Shown one piece after another: positions 1 to 6,878 of a stretch of 8,719 bases of DNA. The DNA lies in assembly GCA_946885335.1 (NCBI GenBank), contig CAMPGG010000134.1:1-8719 (forward strand), in the 5' to 3' direction. The notes beneath the pieces were generated by a model, which worked only from the letters and a program-made list of their open reading frames with translations, did no database searches and had not been told where the DNA came from. The translations under genes were made by a program, and so were the position numbers. Every line of letters begins with the position of its first letter. The first letter of the stretch is position 1. This stretch comes from an uncultured Chitinophagaceae bacterium (GTDB lineage: Bacteria > Bacteroidota > Bacteroidia > Chitinophagales > Chitinophagaceae).

Positions 1-15
1 GACTTTAGGTCGCAT

Positions 16-31
16 CCCCTCCTTGGAGGGG
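16..31. repeat. GC-rich perfect palindrome beside a DUF559 gene
   Basis: CCCCTCC and GGAGGGG form a perfect 7-bp inverted repeat separated by TT, in otherwise AT-rich surroundings. In practice it would fold as a 6-bp stem with a CTTG loop. No T-run follows, so it is not a standard intrinsic terminator. A second GC-rich block, CCCGGGGTGG, lies about 30 bases further on at 62-71. From memory, similar CCCCTCC/GGAGGGG hairpins recur in Bacteroidota genomes, often near DUF559 nuclease genes, so this could be one copy of a dispersed element. That link cannot be tested from one window. Confidence 0.5.
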
Positions 32-99
32 CGAATTTGAAGAATGATTATATGTAAACGACCCGGGGTGGATTCTCCAATGCAAAGCTTCAGCAATAA

Positions 100-523
100 T
101 TGAAACGAAAAATAATTCCATACAATCCCAATCTCAAACAACTTGCAAAGAAGTTGCGTGGACAAATGACGTTTTCAGAAGTTAAACTTTGGAACGAATT
201 GAAGAATGGGCAAATGATGAATTATGATTTTGACAGGCAGGGTCCCATAGGAAATTTTATAGTAGATTTTTATTGCAAAGACCTTCAACTTGCTATTGAA
301 ATAGATGGATATTACTCATGAAGAAGCAATTGTTGCTGTGAAAGATATTCAAAGGCAGAAAGAACTTGAAGCATTGGGAGTTTACTTTCTCAGATTTAAT
401 GCGCTTTTGGTAGTGAACAAAGTTGAAGCTGTTGTAAAGGAAATTTATACATGGATAGAAAAATATGAAAATTTGCAGGGTGTTCCGGAATGGATTAAAG
501 CAAGAAGAGAAAGGAAAGGTTGA
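100..523 (+). pseudogene. DUF559 endonuclease-like protein, frameshifted
   Basis: This is a DUF559 domain protein (Vsr-like, PD-(D/E)XK nuclease superfamily) split into two frames. The first part (100-321) carries the family's opening KRKIIPYNP, the TFSEVKLWNELK helix, and the core strands IVDFYCKDL and AIEIDG with the acidic residues expected of the active site. It then hits TGA at 319. The second part continues one base on, from 311, with ITHEE and then RQKELEALGVYFLRF, the usual C-terminal half. Removing one T at about 310-313 restores a continuous protein of about 140 residues, the normal family length. The start is TTG at 100; the preceding in-frame codon is TAA at 97, and relatives commonly begin with Met just before KRKIIPY, so the start may have decayed from ATG. 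A sequencing error is possible. The domain is predicted to cut or nick DNA; the substrate is unknown, and no methylase or other restriction partner is visible. Confidence 0.85.
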
Positions 524-584
524 AATATTAATCCCACCCGGAAAATGTGACATGTTCTGAAATAGCTATACTCCATAACAGCTT

Positions 585-621
585 CATACCTAAAGCATAC
601 CTACAGTATGGAGAGAGTATG
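585..621. repeat. Symmetric, helically phased CATAC/GTATG array
   Basis: CATAC occurs at 585-589 and 596-600, and its complement GTATG at 606-610 and 617-621. Each pair is 11 bp apart, and the two pairs mirror each other around a 5-base centre (601-605). The six bases inside each pair are not complementary, so this is a dyad of short words rather than a simple stem. A related word, ATACTCCATA, sits just outside at 568-577 and is partly complementary to the right-hand copies. Spacing near one helical turn would suit a dimeric or tetrameric DNA-binding protein, but a dispersed repeat is equally possible. The span 524-676 has no gene that I can support. Confidence 0.45.
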
Positions 622-676
622 GAACAAAGTAATTTTACGAAAGTGTTTTTGAGGAGAGGAAACCTCAGGCTGGTGC

Positions 677-707
677 AAAAAAAACATCCACCAGGGTGAA
701 TGTTTTT
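677..707 (-). terminator. Intrinsic terminator of secA, probably bidirectional
   Basis: Arms at 680-692 and 695-707 pair over 13 positions with one G-U wobble. On the minus strand the stem is followed by a run of eight U (A677-A684 on plus). It begins 22 bases past the secA stop codon, where a terminator is expected. The plus strand also has five T at the end of the stem followed by AATAATT, so it may also stop transcription arriving from the DUF559 side. Confidence 0.85.
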
Positions 708-728
708 AATAATTAAATCATTATTGTC

Positions 729-3700
729 TTAAGCATCCTTGCCGTGGCAATGCTTATATTTTTTACCACTACCGCAAGGGCAGGGTTCATTGCGACCGAT
801 CTTTGGTGCTACCTTAACGGGCTCTTGCTTTACAGCAACACCAGGTGATGAAGGATCATAATAATCTTTTTCATTGGCTGCATAGTCATCACCCACTGCA
901 TCAATTTCTTCTTTATTAGCCCGCATATTACTCATATCTGTTTTTTGCTGCCGGCCTTCTCTTAATTGTGCATCTTCCTGTTGTATAGGAATGGATGAAT
1001 GACAAAGAAATGCGGTGATATCCCGGTTCACATTATTATCCATTTGCTTGAACATATTAAAAGCTTCCATTTTATAAATAACCAACGGATCTTTTTGTTC
1101 AAGATATGCAGTTTGTACACTTTGTTTCAGATCGTCCATTGAACGCAAATGCTCTTTCCAGGTATCATCAATAACCAAAAGTGTAATTGAACGCTCCAAT
1201 GCATTTACCAGTTCTGCACCTTCGGTTTCAATGGTTTTTTTGAGTGATGTTAAAACATTTACCCCTTTGCGGCCATCTGTAAATGGAACAACAACATTTT
1301 CAATATGACTGCCTTGTTGCTTGCTGATATTTTTAAATACCGGGACAGCCTGTTGTTTCAAATTGTTTTTATGTTGCTGGTATTTTTCTGTTGCCTCGAA
1401 ATATAATTTATCAATCAGCGAATTAACTTCCATCTTTTTAAATTCTTCCTCGCTGATCTGTGTATCCATTCCAAAATTTACTATGCAGGCCAATTTAAAA
1501 CCTTCAAAATCTTCCTGTTCGCGGAAGCTTGCGATAACACCTTCGGCCATTACAATAAATGCATTGTCAATGTCCATGGCCAGCCTGTCTCCAAATAATG
1601 CGTGGTTACGTTTAGCATAAATAGCCGTACGCTGCTTATTCATTACATCATCATACTCCAGCAAACGTTTACGAATACCAAAGTTATTTTCTTCAACTTT
1701 TTTCTGGGCACGTTCGATGCTCTTGGTGATCATACTGTGCTGGATCACTTCACCTTCTTTATAACCCAATTTATCCATCAGCGAAGCGATACGGTCACTT
1801 CCGAACATGCGCATCAGATCATCTTCCAGTGAAACAAAAAATTGGGAAGAACCGGGATCACCCTGGCGTCCCGCACGACCACGCAACTGCCTGTCTACAC
1901 GACGGCTTTCATGTCGTTCCGTACCAATAATAGCTAAACCACCGGCTTCTTTCACACCTGGTCCAAGTTTAATATCCGTACCACGACCAGCCATGTTTGT
2001 AGCAATGGTTATTGCGCCTGGCATACCGGCTTCTGCAACAACCTGCGCTTCACGGGAGTGTTGTTTTGCATTCAATACATTATGCGGAATCTTTTTTACC
2101 TGCAACATCTTGCTGAGTAATTCACTTACTTCTACTGAAGTTGTACCTACCAATACAGGTCGGCCTGCATTACGCAGGTTTTCTATTTCTTCGAAAACCG
2201 CTTTATACTTTTCTCTTTTTGTTTTGTAAACAAGATCCTGTGTGTCTATCCTGATTACAGGGATGTTGGTTGGAATTGTTACTACATCCAGTTTATAAAT
2301 GCTCCACAATTCACCTGCTTCCGTTTCAGCTGTACCCGTCATACCGGCAAGCTTATGATACATCCTGAAGAAATTCTGCAACGTAATGGTAGCATAGGTT
2401 TGGGTAGCCGCTTCGATCTTAACATTTTCTTTGGCTTCAATGGCCTGGTGCAATCCATCACTGTATCGCCGTCCTTCCATAATACGACCAGTCTGTTCAT
2501 CAACGATCTTTACCGCACCATCGATCACCACATATTCATCATCTTTTGCAAATAAAGAATAGGCTTTTAATAATTGTTGAACGGTATGGATACGGTCAGC
2601 TTTGGAAGAGTAATCATTTAATACCAATTCTTTTTGCTGCAATTTTTCTTCATCGCTTGCTGAACTTTTTTCAATTTCTGAAAGCCTTACACCAATATCC
2701 GGCAACACAAAAAATTCTGGATCCTCACCACTTTTGGTGATCATGGATAAACCTTTATCTGTTAATTCAACGGAGTTTGTTTTTTCATCAATATGAAAAA
2801 GCAACTCTTCATCCACGATGTGCATATTCCTTTGCTGATCGGAGAGGTAAAAATTTTCAGCTTTTTGCATTTTCACCTTTATCCCGGGTTCGCTTAAGTA
2901 TTTAATTAACGGACTGTATTTTGGTAAACCACGATATGCCCGGAACAATTGCAATCCGCCTTCTTTAGGATCATCTTTTCCTTCAGCAATATTTTTCTTT
3001 GCTTCATTTAAAGCATTACGCACAATTTTTTCCTGCTCCTGCACCAATTGCAAAACCCGCGGTTTTAAAATATGGTATTGTTGATCATCACCTTTTGGTA
3101 CAGGTCCTGAGATGATCAACGGCGTTCTGGCATCATCGATCAATACACTATCCACCTCATCCACCATAGCATAATGATGCTTTCTTTGCACCATTTCTTC
3201 GGGCGAATGCACCATGTTATCTCTTAAATAATCGAAACCAAATTCATTATTTGTTCCGTAAGTAATATCAGCCTGGTATGCACGGCGACGTTCTTCACTA
3301 TTGGGTTGATGTTTATCAATACAATCAACGCGAAGCCCCAGCCATTCAAAAATAGTTCCGTTCCATTCCTGGTCACGACGGGCCAGGTAATCGTTCACCG
3401 TAATGATATGAACACCTTCGCCAGCTAATGCATTGAGGTATGCGGGTAAAGTTGAAACCAGCGTTTTACCTTCACCAGTTGCCATTTCAGCAATTTTACC
3501 CTGGTGTAAAACAATGCCCCCAATTAACTGAACATCATAATGAACCATGTTCCAGGTGATGGTGCCACCACCTGCGGTCCATGTATTTTTATAAGTTGCT
3601 TTATCACCATCAATAGTGATATAATCTTTTTTTACGCTTAGATCACGGTCAAGGTCAGTTGCTTTTGAAGTGATCTCTGTATTTTCCTTAAACCTGCGGG

Positions 3701-4055
3701 CTGTTTCTTTAACAACCGCAAAAGCCTCGGGCAAAATTTTATTCAGGATCTCTTCAATTTGATCATCCCGCTTTTTCTTTAATTTATCAACCTGCTGGTA
3801 AAGCGCATCTCTTCCATTTAAGTCATTAAAGACGAGATTTTCCGCTTCCTGGTTTTTATTAACGATCTCCTGGTCTGTATCTGCCAGGTAATCCTTGATC
3901 CTTTTACGGAATTCCTGGGTTTTTGACCGCAAATCATCATTAGAAAGAGATTGGTAACTTTCAAAGTATTTATTGATCTCCGAAACAAGGGGCCGGACGA
4001 TCCTTACATCTTTCTCCGATTTGTTTCCACCAAACAATTTGGAAATAAAACTCAT
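729..4055 (-). CDS. secA: Preprotein translocase ATPase SecA
   Basis: SecA is the ATPase that pushes unfolded preproteins through the SecYEG channel at the inner membrane. The 1,108-residue product has the Walker A motif MATGEGKT at 191-198, the DEVD Walker B at 299-302 followed by the [15 protein letters not shown] signature, the GMTGTAETE segment near 571, [12 protein letters not shown] near 687-698 and the helicase motif [10 protein letters not shown] at 726-735. The C-terminus ends in the zinc-binding tail with C1092, C1094, C1103 and H1104, which in other bacteria binds SecB and phospholipid. It is about 200 residues longer than E. coli SecA (901). Extra charged helical sequence lies at roughly 75-110 and 335-395, as I recall for Bacteroidota SecA. 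The start gives a normal N-terminus (SFISKLFGG) and has no Shine-Dalgarno sequence. The gene is alone on its strand, has its own terminator, and is divergent from the lipoprotein gene. Confidence 0.98.
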   Translation of the reverse strand: MSFISKLFGGNKSEKDVRIVRPLVSEINKYFESYQSLSNDDLRSKTQEFRKRIKDYLADTDQEIVNKNQEAENLVFNDLNGRDALYQQVDKLKKKRDDQIEEILNKILPEAFAVVKETARRFKENTEITSKATDLDRDLSVKKDYITIDGDKATYKNTWTAGGGTITWNMVHYDVQLIGGIVLHQGKIAEMATGEGKTLVSTLPAYLNALAGEGVHIITVNDYLARRDQEWNGTIFEWLGLRVDCIDKHQPNSEERRRAYQADITYGTNNEFGFDYLRDNMVHSPEEMVQRKHHYAMVDEVDSVLIDDARTPLIISGPVPKGDDQQYHILKPRVLQLVQEQEKIVRNALNEAKKNIAEGKDDPKEGGLQLFRAYRGLPKYSPLIKYLSEPGIKVKMQKAENFYLSDQQRNMHIVDEELLFHIDEKTNSVELTDKGLSMITKSGEDPEFFVLPDIGVRLSEIEKSSASDEEKLQQKELVLNDYSSKADRIHTVQQLLKAYSLFAKDDEYVVIDGAVKIVDEQTGRIMEGRRYSDGLHQAIEAKENVKIEAATQTYATITLQNFFRMYHKLAGMTGTAETEAGELWSIYKLDVVTIPTNIPVIRIDTQDLVYKTKREKYKAVFEEIENLRNAGRPVLVGTTSVEVSELLSKMLQVKKIPHNVLNAKQHSREAQVVAEAGMPGAITIATNMAGRGTDIKLGPGVKEAGGLAIIGTERHESRRVDRQLRGRAGRQGDPGSSQFFVSLEDDLMRMFGSDRIASLMDKLGYKEGEVIQHSMITKSIERAQKKVEENNFGIRKRLLEYDDVMNKQRTAIYAKRNHALFGDRLAMDIDNAFIVMAEGVIASFREQEDFEGFKLACIVNFGMDTQISEEEFKKMEVNSLIDKLYFEATEKYQQHKNNLKQQAVPVFKNISKQQGSHIENVVVPFTDGRKGVNVLTSLKKTIETEGAELVNALERSITLLVIDDTWKEHLRSMDDLKQSVQTAYLEQKDPLVIYKMEAFNMFKQMDNNVNRDITAFLCHSSIPIQQEDAQLREGRQQKTDMSNMRANKEEIDAVGDDYAANEKDYYDPSSPGVAVKQEPVKVAPKIGRNEPCPCGSGKKYKHCHGKDA

Positions 4056-4105
4056 AAACTAAAATGTTTCAGAAAATATCTGTTTGTTGTATAAAAAAGA
4101 TTGTT

Positions 4106-4146
4106 TGTCAAATACGATGCTATAATTAATATTAGCCAATTTGACA
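4106..4146 (-). promoter_or_regulatory. Inverted repeat in the predicted secA leader
   Basis: TGTCAAAT (4106-4113) and ATTTGACA (4139-4146) are perfect 8-bp complements flanking 25 bases. Within that spacer, 4119-4136 is a second, imperfect palindrome (GCTATAATT against AATATTAGC, 7 of 9 pairing). If transcription starts near 4147, this nested structure makes up the 5' half of the secA leader. A smaller CAGA/TCTG pair lies at 4070-4082, nearer the start codon. It could be an RNA fold or a protein operator. No known riboswitch was recognised. Confidence 0.4.
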
Positions 4147-4152
4147 GGAGGG

Positions 4153-4160
4153 CAAAGATA
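4153..4160 (-). promoter_or_regulatory. Candidate secA promoter, -7 element
   Basis: Read on the minus strand this is TATCTTTG, a full match to the Bacteroidota -7 consensus TAnnTTTG. The upstream partner is weak: CTTG at 4177-4180, only about 16 bases away where 19-21 is usual. A transcript would begin near 4147 and have a leader of about 90 nt before the secA ATG. Confidence 0.5.
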
Positions 4161-4269
4161 ACATATTCAACATCAGCAAGGAGGCTTGTGTTGGTTTGGA
4201 AGCAAAGAAATTGTGAAAAATAAGCATGATGAATGATTTTTTAGATGTTGCTTTTAAATTTTTTCCTTG

Positions 4270-4310
4270 TCAAAATTCATTTTGAAACCTTTAAAATTTA
4301 CGTACTTTAA
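4270..4310 (+). promoter_or_regulatory. Candidate lipoprotein-gene promoter with overlapping palindrome
   Basis: TTTG at 4281-4284 is followed 18 bases later by TACTTTAA (4303-4310), a partial match to TAnnTTTG. A perfect palindrome, TCAAAAT-TC-ATTTTGA (4270-4285), covers the -33 TTTG, which is where a repressor site would often lie. The spacing would put the transcription start at or next to the ATG at 4315, giving a leaderless or almost leaderless message. The -7 match is imperfect, so the call is tentative. Confidence 0.35.
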
Positions 4311-4314
4311 TGCT

Positions 4315-5007
4315 ATGGATAAATGGCGTTATTTATACTTGTTTTTTATAATAGTGGGATTGGCAGCTTGTAAAAATGAAGACGATACCACCACTGAAAA
4401 GCTTACTGATTCTTTGTATTTCGATTATTCAGTAATAGCTGAAGAAGGTAGAGAAATGGTGAGCTGCCTTTTCCGGTTTAGAGAAGGGGGGCTTGATGGA
4501 GACCCGGTAACTTTAAGTGAAACCGTTATGCTAACTTTTGATGGGTTAGAAATTGCTGCTGATAGTGCCAGGATGGCGGGTACGTTTTATGAGATTATGT
4601 TGCCCCTGAACCAATTTGAAGGAGAGCACACCGTTTTATTCAGGGCTCCATCAGGCAGGGAATACACGGAAACCTTTTATTTTCAGCCGTTTTCATTAAA
4701 AAATGAGTTACCTGCCAACATCAGCCGTAAAAATTTTAAACTGGAACTGGATGGTTTGGCAGAAAATGACAGGATTGCTATTATTATGACCGACACTGCT
4801 TTTTTAAGTAATGATTTAAACAGGCTGGATACAGTTCAAAATGGCATGCTATCAATTCCACCAGAAAAATTAACCGAAGTGACCAATGGCCCGGTTGTCC
4901 TTCAACTTCATAAGGAAGAAAATAAAAAATTAAAGCAATCTCCCCGGGAGGGTGGGCGCCTGCTGATAAGCTATGGTTTGCAAAGGGAATTTGTTTTAAC
5001 AGATTAG
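4315..5007 (+). CDS. Predicted surface lipoprotein of unknown function
   Basis: The 230-residue product begins with a lipoprotein signal peptide: MDKWR, a hydrophobic stretch to residue 15, and the lipobox LAAC with the acylated cysteine at C19. After the cysteine come K20, N21, E22, D23 and D24. This resembles the lysine-plus-acidic surface-export signal described for Bacteroidota lipoproteins, so the protein may be displayed on the outer surface of the outer membrane. The rest is rich in alternating hydrophobic and aromatic strands (for example HTVLFRAPSG and TETFYFQPF) and could form Ig-like beta-sandwich domains; that is an inference. I recognise no catalytic motif or named family. An in-frame TTG at 4267 would add 16 residues ahead of the signal peptide, so the ATG at 4315 is the better start. 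It lies divergent to secA and upstream of atpG, with no clear terminator before the atpG promoter. Confidence 0.8.
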   Translation: MDKWRYLYLFFIIVGLAACKNEDDTTTEKLTDSLYFDYSVIAEEGREMVSCLFRFREGGLDGDPVTLSETVMLTFDGLEIAADSARMAGTFYEIMLPLNQFEGEHTVLFRAPSGREYTETFYFQPFSLKNELPANISRKNFKLELDGLAENDRIAIIMTDTAFLSNDLNRLDTVQNGMLSIPPEKLTEVTNGPVVLQLHKEENKKLKQSPREGGRLLISYGLQREFVLTD

Positions 5008-5027
5008 CGATTTAATTTAAAAATCTA

Positions 5028-5059
5028 TTTGAAATATTTAGCCATTTCAGCTACTTTTG
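5028..5059 (+). promoter_or_regulatory. Near-consensus Bacteroidota promoter for atpG
   Basis: TTTG at 5028-5031 and TACTTTTG at 5052-5059 are separated by 20 bases, matching both elements and the spacing of the Bacteroidota housekeeping promoter (TTTG-N19-21-TAnnTTTG). Transcription would start near 5065, leaving a leader of about 55 nt before the atpG ATG. This is the best promoter match in the window, and it suggests that atpG does not depend on transcription from the lipoprotein gene. Confidence 0.7.
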
Positions 5060-5069
5060 CGGCCAATTT

Positions 5070-5118
5070 GGAGGCCTTTAATATGCCCTCCGCGCAACAA
5101 TCCAGCAAAATAAAATAA
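5070..5118 (+). other. atpG leader: small hairpin and 11-codon upstream ORF
   Basis: GGAGG (5070-5074) can pair with CCTCC (5087-5091). An ATG at 5083-5085 lies in the loop and opens a reading frame of 11 codons (MPSAQQSSKIK) that stops at TAA 5116-5118, one base before the atpG ATG at 5120. The geometry would allow ribosomes finishing the short frame to restart on atpG. There is no evidence that the peptide is made, and an A-rich stretch next to a start codon easily yields such a frame by chance. Confidence 0.25.
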
Positions 5119-5119
5119 A

Positions 5120-6001
5120 ATGGCAGGTCAGTTAAAAGAAGTTCGTAACCGGATAAAATCAGTTCAAAGTACCCAGCAGATCACCAAAGCCATGAAAATG
5201 GTTAGTGCCGCAAAATTGAGGAGAGCCCAGGATGCCATTTTACAAATGCGCCCATACGCTAATAAGTTGCAGGAGATGTTGAGCAATATTATCAGCAGTG
5301 GAGAGGGTGAAGTAGGAATGAAGCTGGCTGCCGAAAGACCCATAGAAAATGTATTACTCATTGTTATTACCTCTGACCGGGGATTAGCCGGTGCATATAA
5401 TGCCAACCTGATCAAAGCGGCCAAATCGGTTATCAATGAAAAATATGCAACCCAATACAGCAAAGGAAAAGTGACTATTTGGAATATGGGTAAGAAAGGC
5501 TATGAACATTTTACCAAGAATAAATACACCACCTCCGCAGATTATAAAGATATTTTCCTGAATCTCACATTCGAAAATGTGCAGGTTGCATCCAAAGCCG
5601 CTATGAAGGCTTATGAAGAAAAGCAGTTTGATGTAGTGGAAATCGTTTACAGTGAATTTAAAAATGCCGCAACCCAGCGTTTTAAAGTGGAGCGTTTTCT
5701 TCCTATTCCTAAAGTGGAAAAGCAGGGGAATGTACAGGCAGATTTCATTTTTGAACCAGACCGTTCAGAACTCGTGGCTGAATTAATGCCAAAGATTTTG
5801 AATACACAATTATATAAAGCCGTTTTGGATTCCAATGCTTCTGAACACGGAGCCAGGATGACCGCTATGGATAAGGCGAGTGAAAACGCTAATGAGTTAT
5901 TACGTTCTCTCAGAATTTCATACAACCGTGCCCGCCAGGCAGCCATTACTACAGAACTTACCGAGATTGTGAGCGGTGCCGCGGCATTACAGGAAGGTTA
6001 A
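5120..6001 (+). CDS. atpG: ATP synthase F1 subunit gamma
   Basis: AtpG is the central rotor shaft of the F1Fo ATP synthase. Its coiled N- and C-terminal helices turn inside the alpha3-beta3 hexamer and couple proton flow to ATP synthesis on the cytoplasmic face of the inner membrane. The 293-residue length is normal. The N-terminal helix reads RIKSVQSTQQITKAMKMVSA (11-30), the Rossmann-like middle begins with TSDRGLAGAYN (84-94), and the C-terminal helix carries the family signature I-T-x-E-x2-E-x3-G-A at 276-287. The ATG at 5120 gives the expected MAGQLKEVRNRI start; the sequence before it is A-rich with no Shine-Dalgarno. Unusually, none of the other ATP synthase genes is next to it: the neighbours are a lipoprotein gene and scpB. 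No terminator is visible before scpB, so the two may be cotranscribed. Confidence 0.98.
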   Translation: MAGQLKEVRNRIKSVQSTQQITKAMKMVSAAKLRRAQDAILQMRPYANKLQEMLSNIISSGEGEVGMKLAAERPIENVLLIVITSDRGLAGAYNANLIKAAKSVINEKYATQYSKGKVTIWNMGKKGYEHFTKNKYTTSADYKDIFLNLTFENVQVASKAAMKAYEEKQFDVVEIVYSEFKNAATQRFKVERFLPIPKVEKQGNVQADFIFEPDRSELVAELMPKILNTQLYKAVLDSNASEHGARMTAMDKASENANELLRSLRISYNRARQAAITTELTEIVSGAAALQEG

Positions 6002-6023
6002 GGTTTTCCACATTGTGAGAAAC

Positions 6024-6032
6024 TACATTTTG
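6024..6032 (+). promoter_or_regulatory. Weak promoter-like element before scpB
   Basis: TACATTTTG resembles TAnnTTTG with one extra base and lies about 70 bases before scpB. No good TTTG is found at the proper upstream distance. The same bases form part of a small stem (TACAT/ATGTA, 6024-6037). It may be a minor internal promoter, but scpB could equally be read from the atpG promoter. Confidence 0.2.
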
Positions 6033-6100
6033 ATGTAATGGAAAAAAGAGGAAGCTTGCAACAGATAGCCAGGAAATATGGCAGGCTTTAATCGTGAATT

Positions 6101-6799
6101 ATGGAAATTACCAACCTTATACCTCATATAGAATCTTTGATATTTGCCAGTGAAAAACCATTAACCAATCTTGAGATCACGGAACTGATCAACAATGCAT
6201 TTGGTTTTATGGAAGAAAAAATTATGTTAGACCAGGTAGAGGCAGCCATGGATGGAATTGTTGAAAAATACGATTCCGAATTTTATCCCTTTGAAGTGAG
6301 AATGAGTGGTGGTGGTTGGCAGTTCTTAACGAAGAAAGAGTTTCACAAAACCGTTGCGCAATTAAATGGTGAAAAGTTTTTAAAACGACTTTCAGCCGCT
6401 GCACTGGAAACTTTGGCAATCATTGCTTATAAGCAACCGATTACAAAGGGAGAGATTGAAGCTATCAGAGGAGTGAACAGCGATTACACAGTTCAGAAAT
6501 TATTAGAGAAAGAATTAATAATAATAAGTGGACGAAATGAAAAATTGCCGGGGCATCCGTTAGTGTATTCCACTTCTAAAAATTTTATGGATTATTTTGG
6601 CATTAACAGTGCCGATGATCTGCCTAAAATTAAAGAAGTATTGGCGGAGCAAATGATTGAACCCACTATTATAAATCATAGTGAAACTGAATTGGAAAAC
6701 CCCATAGACCCTTCACCCGATGAAGATGAAAAAACGTTAATGGCAGTATCCGAGGATGGCGAATTAATTGAAAACAATGATGAGCCGGACCAGGACTGA
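6101..6799 (+). CDS. scpB: Segregation and condensation protein B
   Basis: ScpB is the winged-helix (kite) subunit that dimerises and binds the kleisin ScpA in the SMC-ScpAB complex, which compacts and separates newly replicated chromosomes. The 232-residue product starts with the family pattern LIPHIESLIFASEKPL (6-21). It then has the diagnostic second winged helix, ETLAIIAYKQPITKGEIEAI at 103-122 followed by RGVNSD, and later a GR...GHPLVYSTSKNFMDYFGI segment at 144-168 and DDLP at 172-175. After about residue 185 comes an acidic, probably disordered tail of some 45 residues ending in NNDEPDQD, longer than in the roughly 190-200-residue proteins of Firmicutes. scpA is not in the window, although the two are neighbours in many bacteria. 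The gene ends just before a strong terminator. Confidence 0.96.
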   Translation: MEITNLIPHIESLIFASEKPLTNLEITELINNAFGFMEEKIMLDQVEAAMDGIVEKYDSEFYPFEVRMSGGGWQFLTKKEFHKTVAQLNGEKFLKRLSAAALETLAIIAYKQPITKGEIEAIRGVNSDYTVQKLLEKELIIISGRNEKLPGHPLVYSTSKNFMDYFGINSADDLPKIKEVLAEQMIEPTIINHSETELENPIDPSPDEDEKTLMAVSEDGELIENNDEPDQD

Positions 6800-6823
6800 T
6801 TTCATGAAAACTTTTTTATTTCC

Positions 6824-6859
6824 AATGCCATAGTTCAAAAAGAATTATGGCATTTTTTT
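6824..6859 (+). terminator. Intrinsic terminator after scpB
   Basis: Arms 6824-6836 and 6842-6854 pair over all 13 positions (one G-U wobble) around an AAAAA loop, and the stem runs into seven T (6853-6859). It lies 25 bases after the scpB stop and ends 19 bases before the lysA start, so it separates the atpG-scpB unit from lysA. Confidence 0.9.
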
Positions 6860-6865
6860 AATTAA

Positions 6866-6873
6866 TATCTTCG
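6866..6873 (+). promoter_or_regulatory. Candidate lysA promoter, -7 element
   Basis: TATCTTCG differs from TAnnTTTG by one base. It sits immediately after the upstream terminator and ends five bases before the lysA ATG, so the transcript would begin at or very near the start codon. No convincing TTTG is present 19-21 bases upstream, where the terminator stem lies. Its position between the terminator and the gene is the best support for it. Confidence 0.4.
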
Positions 6874-6878
6874 AACCG

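Noticed and set aside
305..523. A separate 72-residue gene starting at the ATG at 305
   Set aside because: Its sequence is the C-terminal half of the DUF559 domain continuing directly from the upstream frame, so it is part of the broken gene.
650..667. TGAGG/CCTCA hairpin near the end of the accessory patch
   Set aside because: Only five base pairs with no T-run; the 13-bp stem at 680-707 is the clear terminator.
1807..2229. A 140-codon open frame on the plus strand inside secA
   Set aside because: It lies antisense to the highly conserved helicase region of SecA, has low-complexity composition and resembles no protein family.
4267..4314. TTG start for the lipoprotein gene
   Set aside because: It would put 16 residues before a complete lipoprotein signal peptide and overlap the predicted promoter.
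6002..6091. Readthrough extension of atpG and a 17-codon ORF at 6038-6091
   Set aside because: The frame stays open for 29 codons after the TAA, but AtpG already ends normally, and an open run of this length is common by chance.
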